From the NCBI GenBank assembly GCA_009829735.1, contig CM020620.1:27932951-27996950 (forward strand): a DNA stretch of 64,000 nt, read 5' to 3'. Below are positions 44,428 to 55,414 of the stretch, one piece after another. This DNA comes from Pyropia yezoensis. Taxonomy: Eukaryota > Rhodophyta > Bangiophyceae > Bangiales > Bangiaceae. The translations under genes were made by a program, and so were the position numbers. The notes beneath the pieces are model-generated. The model saw only the letters and a list, made by a program, of their open reading frames with translations. It was not told the DNA's origin and searched no databases. Position 1 is the first letter of the stretch, and every line of letters starts with the position of its first letter.

Positions 44428-44862
44428 CGACTTCGGCGTCCCCTTCAGGTGAGCAGGGAGGGCGGCAGCCGCCAGGGGGAAGCGGCAGCCGCCAGGGGGA
44501 AGCGGCGCCCCGCCGCCGCTGGTTGGCGGCGCGCCCGCAGTGGCAGCGGCGGAGGTGCGGGATGGCGGCGGCGGCGGCGCCGGTTGCGGCGCCCGCGGCG
44601 GCGCCCGCGACGATGCGACTTCGGCGCCTCCGTCAGGTGAGCGGGGACGGCGGCAGCCGCCGGGATGCGGCGGCGGCGGTGCGACGCCCGCGCCCACGTC
44701 GGGTGAGCGGGGAACGCGGCAGCCGACGGGGGCCAACGGCACTCCACCGCAGCTGGCTGGCCGCGTGCCCGTCGCGGCAGCGGTGGAGGCCCCGGAGGGG
44801 GGCGGCGGCAGCGGCGGTGCCGGCGGCGCTACCTCGGCGCCCCCGTCAGGTGAGCGGGGTCG
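44428..44862 (+). repeat. Imperfect tandem array carrying splice-donor-like motifs
   Basis: Four copies of a block reading gcgacttcggcgcc(c)ccgtCAGGTGAGCggggnngncggcagccgcc or close variants. Their GT dinucleotides are at 44449, 44637, 44703 and 44850. Spacing is irregular (65-190 bp). In one frame each block reads ATSAPPSGERG...RQPPG. Confidence 0.65.
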
Positions 44863-45463
44863 ACTGCGTCCATCGCGACAGGTAAAGGCCACGCCAGCGT
44901 CGTTGGCAGGGGTAAGGCCACCGGCTACGATTCACAAGGCTCGCACCCTCGTGGCCCGCGCCGCCCCTCCATCGCTGTCAACGCTGCCGGCTTACTCGCG
45001 GAATAACGGCACCGGCCCGCTCGCCACCGACTACCCGACAACCACCACCATCGCACCACCGTAGCTTCCCTACAGCGCACCGTCATCGTCAGCCGACACC
45101 GCTGCCACCCCGCCACCGCCGCAATTCGTTGTGGCACCGTTGTGCGGGGAGGTAGCAGCGATGCCGGTGCCGGCGAAGAGGTGAACAGCGAGAGGTAGGC
45201 CCCTCATCCTCGTCAGCGCTCCCCTCCCACCGGCCAGCACGCCACACCACGTCACAGTCCGCTTGCCGCGGCCTGACCCTTTGCGACCGCCCGTCCTCCG
45301 CCGCCAACGCGTCCTCTTTCACCGCCGACGGCACGCCGTGGGCACCGGTAGTCGTCGCAGCGACCGCCAAGACGGTGCTGTGGTCCGTCAGGCTGCCGTC
45401 AACGGGGACGCGGGGGAGTGTGACCAATAGTGGCGGGGAGGTGGGCGGCCAGAAGAGGGCCCC
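44863..45463. other. Intergenic region
   Basis: No gene recognised. It ends at the TIR of the transposon fragment at 45464. Confidence 0.4.
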
Positions 45464-46165
45464 CACGCCTAGTTAAGAGGGCATTTTTTGTGCATCCTGG
45501 GTTTCACGGGCTCCCTCGTCTCCTCATTGGCCGACGAAGATCAATTTGATCGCCATGAGAGACAATTCTGTCACCGCATTGGCTCAAGAGCGCGGTGTCC
45601 GAATTTTTTCTTCCTTTGGGCCTGAAGAGGTCAAAGAATGCACACGTGTTCACCAGCACCCGTTGTCGCGGCCGTGTGAGGCAGGTGAGAATAGAAAAGT
45701 ATAGAAAAGAACGCAAAGCAAAGAATCAACTGTTCCTCAAAGAACGGATGCTGGAACCACACACCACACCATGAAGGCCACCCTCCCCTCCTCATCCACT
45801 CTGTCAGCGCCCAAAGCCCCCGACCCTCGTCCGGCGCACCCCCCAAAGGCTCGTTACCCGTCACACCCGGGGTTGGCGAGGTCAAACAGGGGTGGGCCCG
45901 GCGCAGGGGGCGTCTCTTCTCGTCTCGGGGGGAGGTGCGGTCCCCCCATGACTGTGACTCCACCAACTGTGGCGGATGTATGGTCCTCTGCGTCTCGGAA
46001 GATTTTCGACCCTCATAGTACACCTGTGGACGCTTCCCCGGGGCATCTCAGAGATGTATGAGAATGCCCGGGGTAACAGCGACAGGGATGGGGTCATGGA
46101 TGGGGGAAGAGCTGTCACCTTCAGATCCCGGCGGGGGGGGGGGTTGAAGGGGGAGGCGTCAAGCC
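45464..46165 (-). mobile_element. Fragment of the 4.5-kb transposon family (right end)
   Basis: Begins with CACGCCTAGTTAAGAGGGC, the reverse complement of the right end at 32239. It stays alignable for about 700 bp (for example cacgggctccctcgtctcctcattggccgacgaagatcaa and ggtgggcccggcgcagggggcgtct). The opposite TIR is missing, so this is a truncated or deletion copy. Confidence 0.8.
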
Positions 46166-46280
46166 GACGGGAGGAGGGGGTGGAGGGGTGGAAATGCCGT
46201 GCAAGGGGTGGGGCAGACTCAGGCCCGTTCGCAGAATCACTTCACAGTTGGCGTGCAGCGCATTCCCGGCGCAGTGATGC

Positions 46281-46893
46281 TTAAAGGGAGGTTCAGGAAA
46301 ACGCCCTAAATCGGGTTTGTGGGTTGCGGATGCGATTGTGGACCCCCTCTCTCGGTACCGTCGTCCACCCCAGCATTCTCTTTTTTTTTGCGTACCTGCT
46401 GTGGCCGTTTCGTCGGGCTACGTACGCGCTGCTTACGACCATCACGTGAGGCACCATGCGCTGTGCTACAAGAGCATATAACGCGGCAGGGCGTATGTCT
46501 CCCGACCATCACCGTCGTCTGGGCCCCACAGCAGCTGTCAAAAGAGACCCGCAGAATATTGTGGAAACGAAAAACCCGCTGCGGAAGGGGCCTAAAAACG
46601 CGCACTTCTCAGATGGAGGTGCTGAACGTTAGAGAGTGCTGGTTGACTAATAGTCGCCCAGTCATCAAGACCATACAGCGTGCTGAGTTTCTATTGGTTG
46701 ATCCTGGCGAAGTCGTTACCGGGAGCCTTCCCGCAAATGTGTGCCCCGCAAATTTTTGCATAGGGCCCGCAGCGTTCGCGCAAAAACCGAGAGAAAACGG
46801 CGTGACACGGCCATCCGCAAACCGTCCGTGGACTCGCCTGCGGGTCCTATAAACAGGTCAAATCAGGCTTTTCCTGAACCTCCCTCCCTTTAA
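46281..46893. mobile_element. TTAA-flanked inverted-repeat element, ~605 bp
   Basis: The left end is TTAA then AGGGAGGTTCAGGAAAA. The right end is TTTTCCTGAACCTCCCTCCCT then TTAA. The arms pair over about 17-20 bp; the right arm has an extra GGGA. TTAA on both sides fits a TTAA-targeting superfamily (piggyBac, Kolobok), though a 3-bp TAA/TTA duplication of PIF/Harbinger type cannot be excluded. A Harbinger-type remnant lies next to it. No transposase inside, so it would be non-autonomous. Confidence 0.65.
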
Positions 46894-47016
46894 GGACCAC
46901 TGCGCGGGGCCCATAGCTGCGAAAGGATGCGGGCGCACAACCGCGGGAGAAAATAATTACTCATGCCACACTACCAAAGTACAATAAATTGCCGGCACTT
47001 TTAGGGGCCATTGTGA

Positions 47017-47831
47017 GTGGCACTTACGTCCTCTGGCCGGATGGCGAGGGTTGCTTGTCTCCGTTGCGACGAAGAGACGGCAATGTGTGCCCGCATGTGG
47101 CGGACTGCCGCTGCGGCACACGTCAGCATCGCAGCTGCCACCATGTATGGTAGGCGTGATTGTTCTTGTCCCTACCCTGTTGTAAACACACCTATTACAC
47201 TTGAAGATGTCCAGACGCGATACGGCGTCAACTTCGCCAGGGCTATGCGGATGCCCGCGGATGCAGTCAGCACCTTTTTTCAGCGCTGAGTCCGCGTGCT
47301 CCCCGTCGTGGACTGTCACCACTGCGTCGAATGGTACTCGCGTAGCGGTACTGGGGCGGCGGCAACTACGTTGACATCTGCGCTGTTTTTGATGTCCACC
47401 CTGCTACGCTCTATCGATCGCTTTGGGAGGTGATCGACGCGATTCATGACACACCCGCCCTGGATTTTGACTTCAAGCTGAGCAGCTGACCGCGACACCT
47501 GGATTACGCGGGTGGCTTCCAACGTCGTCACGGGTCGCCGTTTGGACATGTGATTGGGGCTGTGGACGTCGTGGCCATACGACAGGAGGAACCCCTGCCC
47601 TCGGGCGTTCAATGCCTGTCTGATTACCACTCTCGAAAGAGCTTCTACTCTTTTCATGCTCAAGCCATTTGTGACGCGGATTACAAGTTTCGCTGGATGA
47701 GCTGCATGAGCCCCGGTGCCACCCACGACTCGACCGCGTTTGCCTGCACGCGACTGAATCGGATGTTGCTGGATCCTGACCATGAGCTGAAGGCGGCTTT
47801 GATTGCCGACGGACACTGCATCGTGCCTGAC
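47017..47831 (+). pseudogene. PIF/Harbinger-type DDE transposase remnant, truncated by an LTR element
   Basis: The 5' part (to 47289) ends GVNFARAMRMPADAVSTFF, like the FRM segment before the catalytic domain in HARBI1-type nucleases. After frame changes, 47523-47831 reads GHVIGAVDVVAIRQEEPLP, YHSRKSFYSFHAQAICD, then SPGATHDSTAF and IADGHC. This is the GaiDG...P, Y..RK.FYS...Q..cD and PGs.hDs..f pattern of DDE_Tnp_4, giving the first two catalytic Asp. The sequence stops at 47831 where the family-1 LTR begins (flank CTGAC). The remaining 3' part should reappear beyond the window if the nested insertion model is right. Confidence 0.75.
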
Positions 47832-48301
47832 TGTGGCAGTATTGACCCCCAGGTACGGGGGGCAACACGTGCCATGCAAGGGGCGGCAGGCCACTAGCCT
47901 GATCCGTTCCTCCCCCTGCATTTGGGTCCATATTCCCTAAGTTTGGGATAGTTAGCTTAGTAGTAAATCCAACTTGGATTTAAGGGTTTTCTGCACTTAT
48001 CGTCTTGAATTTTCGTGTGGCCCGGTGGGCAGGTGCTGGGGTGGGAGATTCTGAGTGGCGAGATTCTGAGGGGACCCTGGGGGGATAAGGGGAGGGACAG
48101 CGGGGCTTGGCCCTGCGTCCCCGTCCCGACCAAGGAACTGTTGGACCACACACCATCCTCTTGTTTGTCCGTGGGGGGATTGCCCCACAACAGGGACAGA
48201 GTGAGTGCGACTTGCACTTCTTCCGGTTCCCCCGACACGGGAGGCAGCCCTTGTACACCGCCCCAACTTGGGTGCCGTGTGTGCAAGTGGTTTTTGCCAC
48301 A
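47832..48301 (+). repeat. 5' LTR of chromovirus-like copy 1 (family 1)
   Basis: 470 bp, TGTGGCAGTATTGACC to TTTTTGCCACA. It contains a perfect 19-bp palindrome (47964-47982, TAAATCCAAcTTGGATTTA). It is followed at once by the internal region with a primer-binding-site candidate. Confidence 0.95.
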
Positions 48302-48320
48302 TTTGGTGGAGCAGCAGGGG
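48302..48320 (+). promoter_or_regulatory. Candidate primer-binding site
   Basis: TTTGGTGGAGCAGCAGGGG starts right after the LTR. TGGTGGAGCAG would pair with a tRNA 3' end reading CTGCTCCACCA; the tRNA was not identified. The same sequence follows the LTR of copy 3 (59038). Confidence 0.6.
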
Positions 48321-48325
48321 ACACA

Positions 48326-48398
48326 GGTAAACTTTACCTCCGGGTGCACCCGGGTGTAGGGGTCCCTCTGTCTCAGAGGAACGGTGGACTTGGACCGT
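48326..48398 (+). promoter_or_regulatory. Row of palindromes in the gag leader
   Basis: GGTAAACTTTACC (48326), CCGGGTGCACCCGG (about 48341), CCTCTGTCTCAGAGG (about 48364) and the imperfect ACGGTGGACTTGGACCGT (about 48381) follow one another before gag. As RNA they would form short hairpins, possibly for packaging or dimerisation. All four are conserved in copy 3 (the first as GGTAAACTTTACC at about 59062). Confidence 0.6.
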
Positions 48399-50367
48399 GT
48401 CATACGGATCGTTCGCCAACTTGGCCGGTTCGGACCCCCCGTCGTCCGGGGAGTACACGGGTGACGCACGTACTTCAGTGCCTTTGAATACTGGTGAGAC
48501 ACAGGTGGGTTTACCTGGGGTCGCAGAGGGACTAGAGGTCCCTCAAGCCAGCAGGACTGGAAGTACGGGCGGGCAACAGGCCACCCCGACTCAGTCGGGA
48601 GTTCACTCGGGTGACACTTCTGATGTGGGTGGGCCGAAGTCTGGCCACCGTGTGGTATACTCAACGGGAACGTCCCAAGGGGTGAGGACTGTCCCCGCGG
48701 GTTCCACTCGGGTTGGAGCCAACTTTGGCTTGGAGCCGTCGCCAACTAGGCTTTCGGAGGACGGCGGACCTCCGTTGGTCGGCGATAGGCTCGCGCCCAT
48801 GCCCCCGGTTGAGACCCCTGAGGAACGTGGTTACCCCTCAGGTGGACTCCCGGAGGCGGACCGAGACTCAACTGGAGTCGTCAATCCACTCCTCGCGGAA
48901 ACTGTCCGTCGGGAGGCGACCAATGTGTTGCGGCAGACTTTGCCGGACCTGGTGGTCACGATGACGAATACTATTCTGAATCAGATTGTGGCGAGTTTGC
49001 CGGATGGCCTTAATGTGCAGACCGGATTGGGGCTTTCGAGCCCGCAGGCGCAGGGGGAATCTCTCCGGACGCCTCTTCCGGGGCGCCCCGAACAGGGGGC
49101 GACCCCTGTGACTCACAACGAGGGAGCCAAACCATTCTCGGTGGGGCGTACGCCCCTCACGGGGGAGTTTCCCCCGGAAACGCCGGCGGCTACGCCAAGC
49201 TCACCGCGGCAGACAGCAGACACTGCGGGTCAACTTACCCCAGTGCCACAACGGCTGTTCCCTCAACGTGAAGTGCCGCCCAAGATCCAGGTAGCCAACC
49301 CGGTCTACCAGAGGATCTTTGAGTGTGAGACCTATGCCCTCCACAACAAGTCGGTGGCGTATGGTCCTGTCCAGGCCCGAGCAATGGGTCGTGCCAAGAA
49401 GAATGCACTTCATTCTTTTGGGCACAAAGCAGAGTGGGATGGAACTCCCCCCCTCCGTGTCTTTGAGTTTCTACGTCCTTTCACAAAAGCCTGTGACGAC
49501 AATGCCATAAGTGAAGGCATGGCTTTCTATATACTACAGGAGTTTACGAAGGGCGACCTGCGGACAGAACTTATGTCCGTCATGCCCAGCTCCTCGAGTG
49601 GAGGCGCTGGGGAGGTGACGTCCTATTTGGAGCTCGTCAACTGGTTGTTGAGGGCCATGGTTGATGAAGCGGCGCTGGCTTCTCAAGTCGAGGAGTTTAC
49701 GCAAGCCCATCAGGAAGAGGCGGAGGACGAGTTGTCTTTTGCGGAGCGAGTCCGTAAGCTCAACAATCTTTGTGGGTTTCTTCATCCACAAGCCGTGGTG
49801 AAGAGTCGGTTTGTGGAGGGACTCCATTGGTCAGTTCGGATGGAGACCCGGGAGCATAACACTGCCCGGGGGACCCTGGCCGAGTTGGCTAGGTTCGCCT
49901 ACCGCAGAGGCGAGGCCTACCGCAAGTTGCGGGAGGAACAACGCCAGGAGCGTCAAGCCGAGTTGGCCAAGGAACGGGAGGAGGCGCGTCGAGCCAGAGA
50001 GTTGAGAGAGGCACGCCGAATCCGCAAGGAGAGGGTGGTAGCTGCCGTGGGAACTTCCCAGGGTACCTCTTCGTCTTCCCCAGTCGGGAAGACCCCTCCG
50101 GGAACAGACAATCGGTGTTGGAACTGCAACTCCGATGGACACTGGGCATATGATTGCCCCAAGTTGAGTAAACGCATTCAACAACTTGTTAAGAATGCGA
50201 GTAAGAAATCGGCTACGAACGAAGTACGTTCACGCCGCGAGGGGGGGTCTCGACCGGTAGTGGCGGTCGCCACACCCTCGGCGGAGGGGGCGGACACGTC
50301 GTCCTCGGACTCGTCTTCTTCCCCCTTGCACTCAGATTCTGACGCCAAGTCGGCGGGAAACGAATGA
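48397..50367 (+). pseudogene. Gag of chromovirus-like copy 1
   Basis: About 650 residues collinear with the copy 3 Gag. The N-terminal third is Thr/Gly/Pro-rich. The middle holds the capsid-type retrotransposon gag helices (FLRPFTKACDDNAISEGMAF, then a LVNWLLRAMVDEA segment and EDELSFAERVRKLNNLCG). The C-terminal part has a basic coiled coil (EEQRQERQAELAKEREEARRA is split around it) and one zinc knuckle, CWNCNSDGHWAYDC (CX2CX4HX4C). The codon that is ATG in copy 3 (59157) is TTG here (AACTTGGCC), so the normal start is lost; the next in-frame ATG is about 130 codons further on. The frame is otherwise intact and its TGA overlaps the pol ATG. Confidence 0.9.
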
Positions 50368-53300
50368 CCGTTGGAGCTGGTCGTCCGAAGCTCACAACGG
50401 CAGCCTCGGCCAAGTGGGCCAAGAGGACGAACCAACCGTGCCGGATACTGCGGCGACCTAAGGGAGTCCGCCCACCTCGGGTAGGACTCCCCACGAACGC
50501 AAACCCACGTCGGGTCATCGCGGTGCTGACGGGTGAGAACTTCCAGGTGGCTGGACGGGTGCAACTTGCCCCCGGCCGCGCCTGTTGTGCCCGTATCGTA
50601 CTTGATACCGGGTCAGGAGCCTCCTTGATACGCAAGTCGCTATTACCAAAGGAGGTGAAGCTCCAACGCTGGAGGTCCAAAGCTGACCATATGATTGACA
50701 TCAATGGTGGGGTACTTCCCATCGTTGGTGCCGTGACCCTACCAACTAGGTTGGAGACCCATGAGGTCGACGTGACCTATGGTGTAGTTGAGAATATATC
50801 GGTACCCCTGCTTCTGGGTACCCCTTATGTTGTTACACAAGTGCCTTTGATTTGTGGCCCTGAGTACTGGGTCAAGTTGATGAATGGGGAGACTATCCCC
50901 ATCCTTGGTAAGGGAAAGTCTGTGGCTCCTGTGACAGTCTCACAGTCGAAGTCTGTTTGCTCTGTGAGGGAAGGGTTTACTGCTACCCTGCGTTTAGCCC
51001 GTAAAGTCACGTTGCCCCCCAACTCGGTGGCGCGCGTTGACGTTGTAACTGATTATACGGGGAACGGGTTGGTGCACCCTCACCCCCGTCTTGCTCGCAA
51101 GCACCAAGTGCATGTTGCCCTTGGCACGATGGACTCCAAAGCCGGAGTCCCGTGGAGGATCCAGGTGATGAACCTGAGCTCGTCGCCCAAGTACTTCAAG
51201 TCGGGAGCCAAGTTCGGCTATATCGACCAACACGAGGGACCGGTAGTAGCGGTCACCCTCAACGCGGGCGCGAGTAGCGACCCGAAGTCCGGAAAGGAGA
51301 AGCATCAAGCCAAGTCGGCCGCCTCTCCTCGACCCCATGTGAACATGGAGGGTGTTCCTCCCAGGTTGAGGGTTCAAGTTGAACGCCTCTTGGACCAATA
51401 TCACAAGTTGTGGGATGGTCCATTGGGACTCATGAGAGCCACCCAACACCGGATCGAGTTGAAGCCCGGTGCACCCCCTATACGCCAACAACCGTATAGG
51501 GGAGGACCCCGTTCAAGGGCCCTCGTTAAGGAGCAAGTTGCTCGCATGGAGGCCCTCGATGTGATCGAGGCCAGCAACGCCGAGTGGGCGAGTCCGGTGG
51601 TTATCGTCCCCAAAGTTGATGGGACCCCCCGGTTCTGTATCGACTACCGTAAGCTCAACGAGAGCACGGTGAAGGACAGTTATCCCCTACCTAGGATGGA
51701 CGACTGTCTGGATTCTCTGGGGGAGGCGAACGTGTTCTCTACTCTGGACTGTAACGCGGGGTACTGGCAAATTCCCATTGCCCCGGAGGACATGCATAAA
51801 ACTACCTTTTACCTGTCACTGTGGTACCTACCAGTGCAAGCGACTACCGTTTGGACTGTGTAACGCGCCGGCAACTTTCCAGCACGCTATGGACATGATT
51901 CTGGCCGGAGTACGGTGGCAGATCTGTCTTGTGTACCAAGACGATATTATTGTGTTCTCCCGAAGTCCGGAGGAACACATTGGCCATCTTGGCCAGGTGT
52001 TCAAGCTACTTGCTGACGCCGGTGTGTCACTGAAGGCGAGTAAGTGCCACCTCTTCACTCAAGAAGTGGAGTACTTGGGACATGTTGTCCGTCCGGGGCG
52101 TCTCAGTGTTAACGAGAAGAACTTGAGGGCCATCCGTAAGGCTCAGTACCCCCGGACCCAGACCCAGATAAGGAGCTTCCTCGGGATGTGTAACGTGTAC
52201 CGACGTTTCACCAAGGGCTTCGCCAAGGTGGCGAAGCCGTTGAATGAGTAAGTGAGCTCAACGCTACCGAAGAACCTGCCTCCCCCAAGTCGGGTGGAGC
52301 AGGAATCCTTTGAGACTCTTCGGGACCTTCTGCTGAAGCCCCCTTTCCTGGCTATTCCCAGGTTGGGAGGCCACTACATCCAGGATGTGGATGCTAGCTA
52401 CGACCAACTTGGTTGTGTGTTGCTTCAGCAGCAACCGGACAAGGAGTACTTGCCGGTGGGATACTTTAGCAAGGGGCTGAACTCGGCCGAGAAGAACTAC
52501 GGAGTCACCGAGTTGGAAGGACTCGCAGTGGTGTAGGCGGTGACGACACTTCGTCACTACCTGGAGGGAGAGAAGTTCCTCATCCGCTGTGACCACCGCG
52601 CGTTGCAGAGCATCTTCAAGACCGACTGTACGAACACTCGTCTCTACCGGTGGAGAGTGCGACTGGCACCCTTCAACTTTAATACTGAGTACCGACCTGG
52701 CAGGCAACATGCCCTTGCCGACGGCCTCTCTCGGGTACCTACCGAGGGGCTGGACGCTAACCCAGTCGATGAGGACATCCCCATCGTGGGGGTAGTCACG
52801 CGCTCGGGTCAGGCGTGGAACCCCGAGGCGCCAGGGAACAAGAAGTACTTGCCCCTGTCCCTGGACGAGGTGGTGAAGGCCCAGGCCGAGGATCCCTTCT
52901 GCAAGTCGCAGAGGGATACACTGGATACAGTGGCGGAGACGCGGTTCTTTCTGGGAGACGATGGCCTCCTCATGAGGAGGGGGGTATTCCAGGGGACCGA
53001 ACAACTTGTCGTCCCCGCATCCCTCAAGGCCAGTATCCTTGAGAGGGAGCACAACGCTCCCACGGGTGGACACCTGGGAACTAGTAAACTGTACCAGACC
53101 CTGAGGCCCAGGTACTACTGGCCGTCCATGGTGGTGGACATCTACAGTTGGGTGGCTGCCTGCACAAGTTGTGCGCAGAACCGTCTGATGGAACGGCGGC
53201 CTAGTACGGCTATGCTACTGTTCCCGGCCAAGGAGCCCTTCGCCGCGTTGGCGATGGAGATCCTTGGGCCACTGCCAGTGACCGAGGAGGGCAACCAGTA

Positions 53301-54348
53301 CCTCCTGGTCATCTGTGACCGCTTCACGAAACTTACGCGAGCGATCACACTGGCAGAGATCACGGCCATGTCGGTCTTGTCAGCCTTCGTAGATCACTGG
53401 GTTGCCGCGTATGGCATCCCAGATAGTACACTATCGGACAATGGACCGCAATTTGCGTCTGTACTGTTTCAGGGAGTGCTGGATATGTTGGGGGTTAAGG
53501 CAAACTATGCCACCCCCTACCACCCACAAATTAATGGGCAGGTGGAGCGCTTCAACAAAACTATTGTTCGGCAGCTGCGCCACTATGTGAGTGAGCACGT
53601 GAAGACGTGGGACCAATACATTTCTATTCTTACTACTGCCTACAATTCGCAGGTTCACTCATCTACCGGGGAAGTACCCCTCGCTTTTGTGACTCCCCGT
53701 CGCGTGCGGTCTATCGCCGAGCGGCGGCCGCTCCCAACTAGGGAGGATGGTGGCAGTACGCCTACTCCTACTGAGAGTAAGGCGGAGTTCGCTGCTAGGC
53801 TGGAACACCTCATCCCTAAAGTCAGGGCTGAGATGGACAAAGCACAAAAGCGCTACAAGCGTACCTTTGACAAAAAGGTGCGCAATGCTAAGCATGTCTC
53901 CGAGCAGGGTGACTGGGTACTGGTTCACTCATACACCCCAACTGGGGGTAAGTTGGTATTTCAGACGAAGGGGCCGTACCAGGTCCTTCGTACTGATGGG
54001 CGGCGCTTCACCATCGAAAGTGACGATGGGGTCCGCACAGTAAACGGACAGGATGTGGTCAAAATTGCACCACCGCCTGCAGGCGACCCAGCTTGGGCGC
54101 GTGCTTTGGAAGCGTCGCGCCTCCCCTCACTGCCTGCGGCCAAACAGGGCCCGCAGGAGTACGTGTTAGATAAGTTCATCGACCACGGATGGGATGAGGA
54201 CACTAACCGCCTCATGTTGAGGGTGCGTTGGTTTGGCTACAAAGCCAAGGATGATACGTGGGAATATGTGGAGGACCTTCCCGCTGAGAAGGTCCGGGCG
54301 TACTGTGCCCGGAATGAGATAGACCCTAACAGCCCTCCCTCAACCTGA
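50364..54348 (+). pseudogene. Pol of chromovirus-like copy 1 (PR-RT-RH-IN-chromodomain)
   Basis: The protease has LDTGSGASLI. RT runs from PLPRMDDCLDSLG to the active site, here YQDD (YLDD in copy 3). RNase H has VDASYDQLG and IRCDHRAL. Integrase has the HHCC zinc region, the DDE core with SDNGPQF and GQVERFNKT, and a C-terminal region that ends in a chromodomain (EYVLDKFIDHGWDE, LRVRWFGYKAKDDTWEYVEDL), the mark of chromoviruses that target modified histones. Damage: a +1 T in a T-run at about 51808, TAA at 52249-52251, TAG at 52534-52536, and the first integrase Asp (MDIL in copy 3) changed to Glu (MEIL). The stop codon TGA at 54346 lies inside a 25-bp near-palindrome (54332-54356). Confidence 0.93.
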
Positions 54349-54923
54349 GGGAGGGCCGAGCAATAGTGCCAAGAGAGTGCTTCAAGTCGAAGTGGTACGC
54401 AGAGTGGCTTTTAACTACAGCCCTAACCCTCACACTCTCACAACAAAGGCAGCTGCCAACTAGGCATGCATGCTAGACTCTCCCACCCCACGGCCCTCGC
54501 CCTCACGTAGAGACGAGCGGCGAGACCCACGTCGATAACGCTCCCCGCCAGTCGGAGGGGGCGGCGGCTCCAAGTCGGAACCGTCGCGCCCCTCACGGGC
54601 GTGCAAGTGGCGCCGACCGCGGCTACCCTTCTGCTTAGTCTTGCGCGCAAGTTGGCGACGCAGACGCCGGACCGACTCCGACTCTGACGGAGTCGAGGAC
54701 TCCGAGACGGAGTAAGACAACTCGTCTTCCGACACGGAGGGAGAGCGCCGCGAGTGTCGGTGACGACGGCGAGGAGGCGAGTATGCCCGGCTCGCGCGAC
54801 GTTTGCCAAGCCCAAGTGGGGCTGGCTGGGGCATAAAAGCCCCGATGCGAGCCAACTCGGCCGTCATAAACTCCGCCACCGACTCGCAACTCGCGGTCGC
54901 CACCGCCGTACGGACGCGCTCCT
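53602..54923 (+). repeat. Inverted repeat arm 1 (pairs with 57245-58566)
   Basis: Every position i in this arm pairs with 112168-i in the other arm, so there is no net indel over 1322 bp. All translations of the two arms that I compared are identical. Covers the integrase C terminus, the chromodomain and the end of the antisense ORF. Confidence 0.9.
54332..54356 (+). promoter_or_regulatory. Near-perfect hairpin over the pol stop codon
   Basis: GCCCTCCCTCA-acc-TGAGGGAGGGC: arms of 11 bp around a 3-nt centre with the pol TGA inside. It is identical in copy 2 (57812-57836 on the minus strand). It lies between the convergent pol and antisense ORF and could act in 3'-end formation or readthrough control; this is inference. 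Confidence 0.55.
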
Positions 54924-54933
54924 GACGAAGCAT
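54460..54933 (-). pseudogene. 3' part of the antisense ORF of copy 1
   Basis: Encodes the same C terminus as the 651-codon ORF of copy 2 (57244-57708), including the Arg/Ser-rich region (SPPRRRHRHSRRSPS). It stops 109 bp from the end of pol, on the opposite strand. Homology to copy 2 ends at 54923; the last ~7 codons differ and the rest of the ORF is missing. Confidence 0.85.
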
Positions 54934-54944
54934 TTGCTGCTAGT

Positions 54945-55414
54945 TGTGGCAAAAACCTCTCGCACACGCGACACCCAAGTTAGGGCGGTATACAAGGGCT
55001 GCCTCCCGTGTCGGGGGAACCGGAAGAAGTGCAAGTCGCACACACTCTATCCCTGTTGTGGGGCAATCCCCCCACTGACAAACAAGAGGATGGTGTGTGG
55101 TCCAACAGTTTCTTGGTCGGGACGGGGAAGCAAGGCCAAGCCCCGCTGTCCCTCCCCTTATCCCCCCAGGGTCCCCTCAGAATCTCGCCACTCAGAATCT
55201 CCCCCCCCAGCACCTGCCCACCGGGCCACACGAAAATTCAAGACGATAAATGCAGAAAACCCTCAAATCCAAGTTGGATTTACTACTAAGCTAACTATCC
55301 CAAACTTAGGGAATATGGACCCAAATGCAGGGGGAGGAACGGATCAGGCTAGTGGCCTGCCGCCCCTTGCATGGCACGTGTTGCCCCCCCTACCTGGGGG
55401 TCAATACTGCCACA
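54945..55414 (-). repeat. 3' LTR of chromovirus-like copy 2 (family 1)
   Basis: 470 bp, reading TGTGGCAGTATTGACC...TTTTTGCCACA on the minus strand. It is preceded, in the minus direction, by a polypurine tract. It abuts copy 1 at 54944 (flank CTAGT). Confidence 0.95.

Larger units (their letters stand above)
47832..54944 (+). mobile_element. Ty3/gypsy chromovirus-like element, copy 1 (3' end missing)
   Basis: 5' LTR, leader, gag (48397-50367), pol (50364-54348: protease, RT, RNase H, integrase, chromodomain) and part of an antisense ORF (54933-54460). It ends at 54944 against the reverse LTR of copy 2. The last 21 bp (54924-54944) do not match the corresponding part of copy 2. Defects are a lost gag ATG, one pol frameshift, two pol stops and an integrase Asp-to-Glu change. 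Confidence 0.93.
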
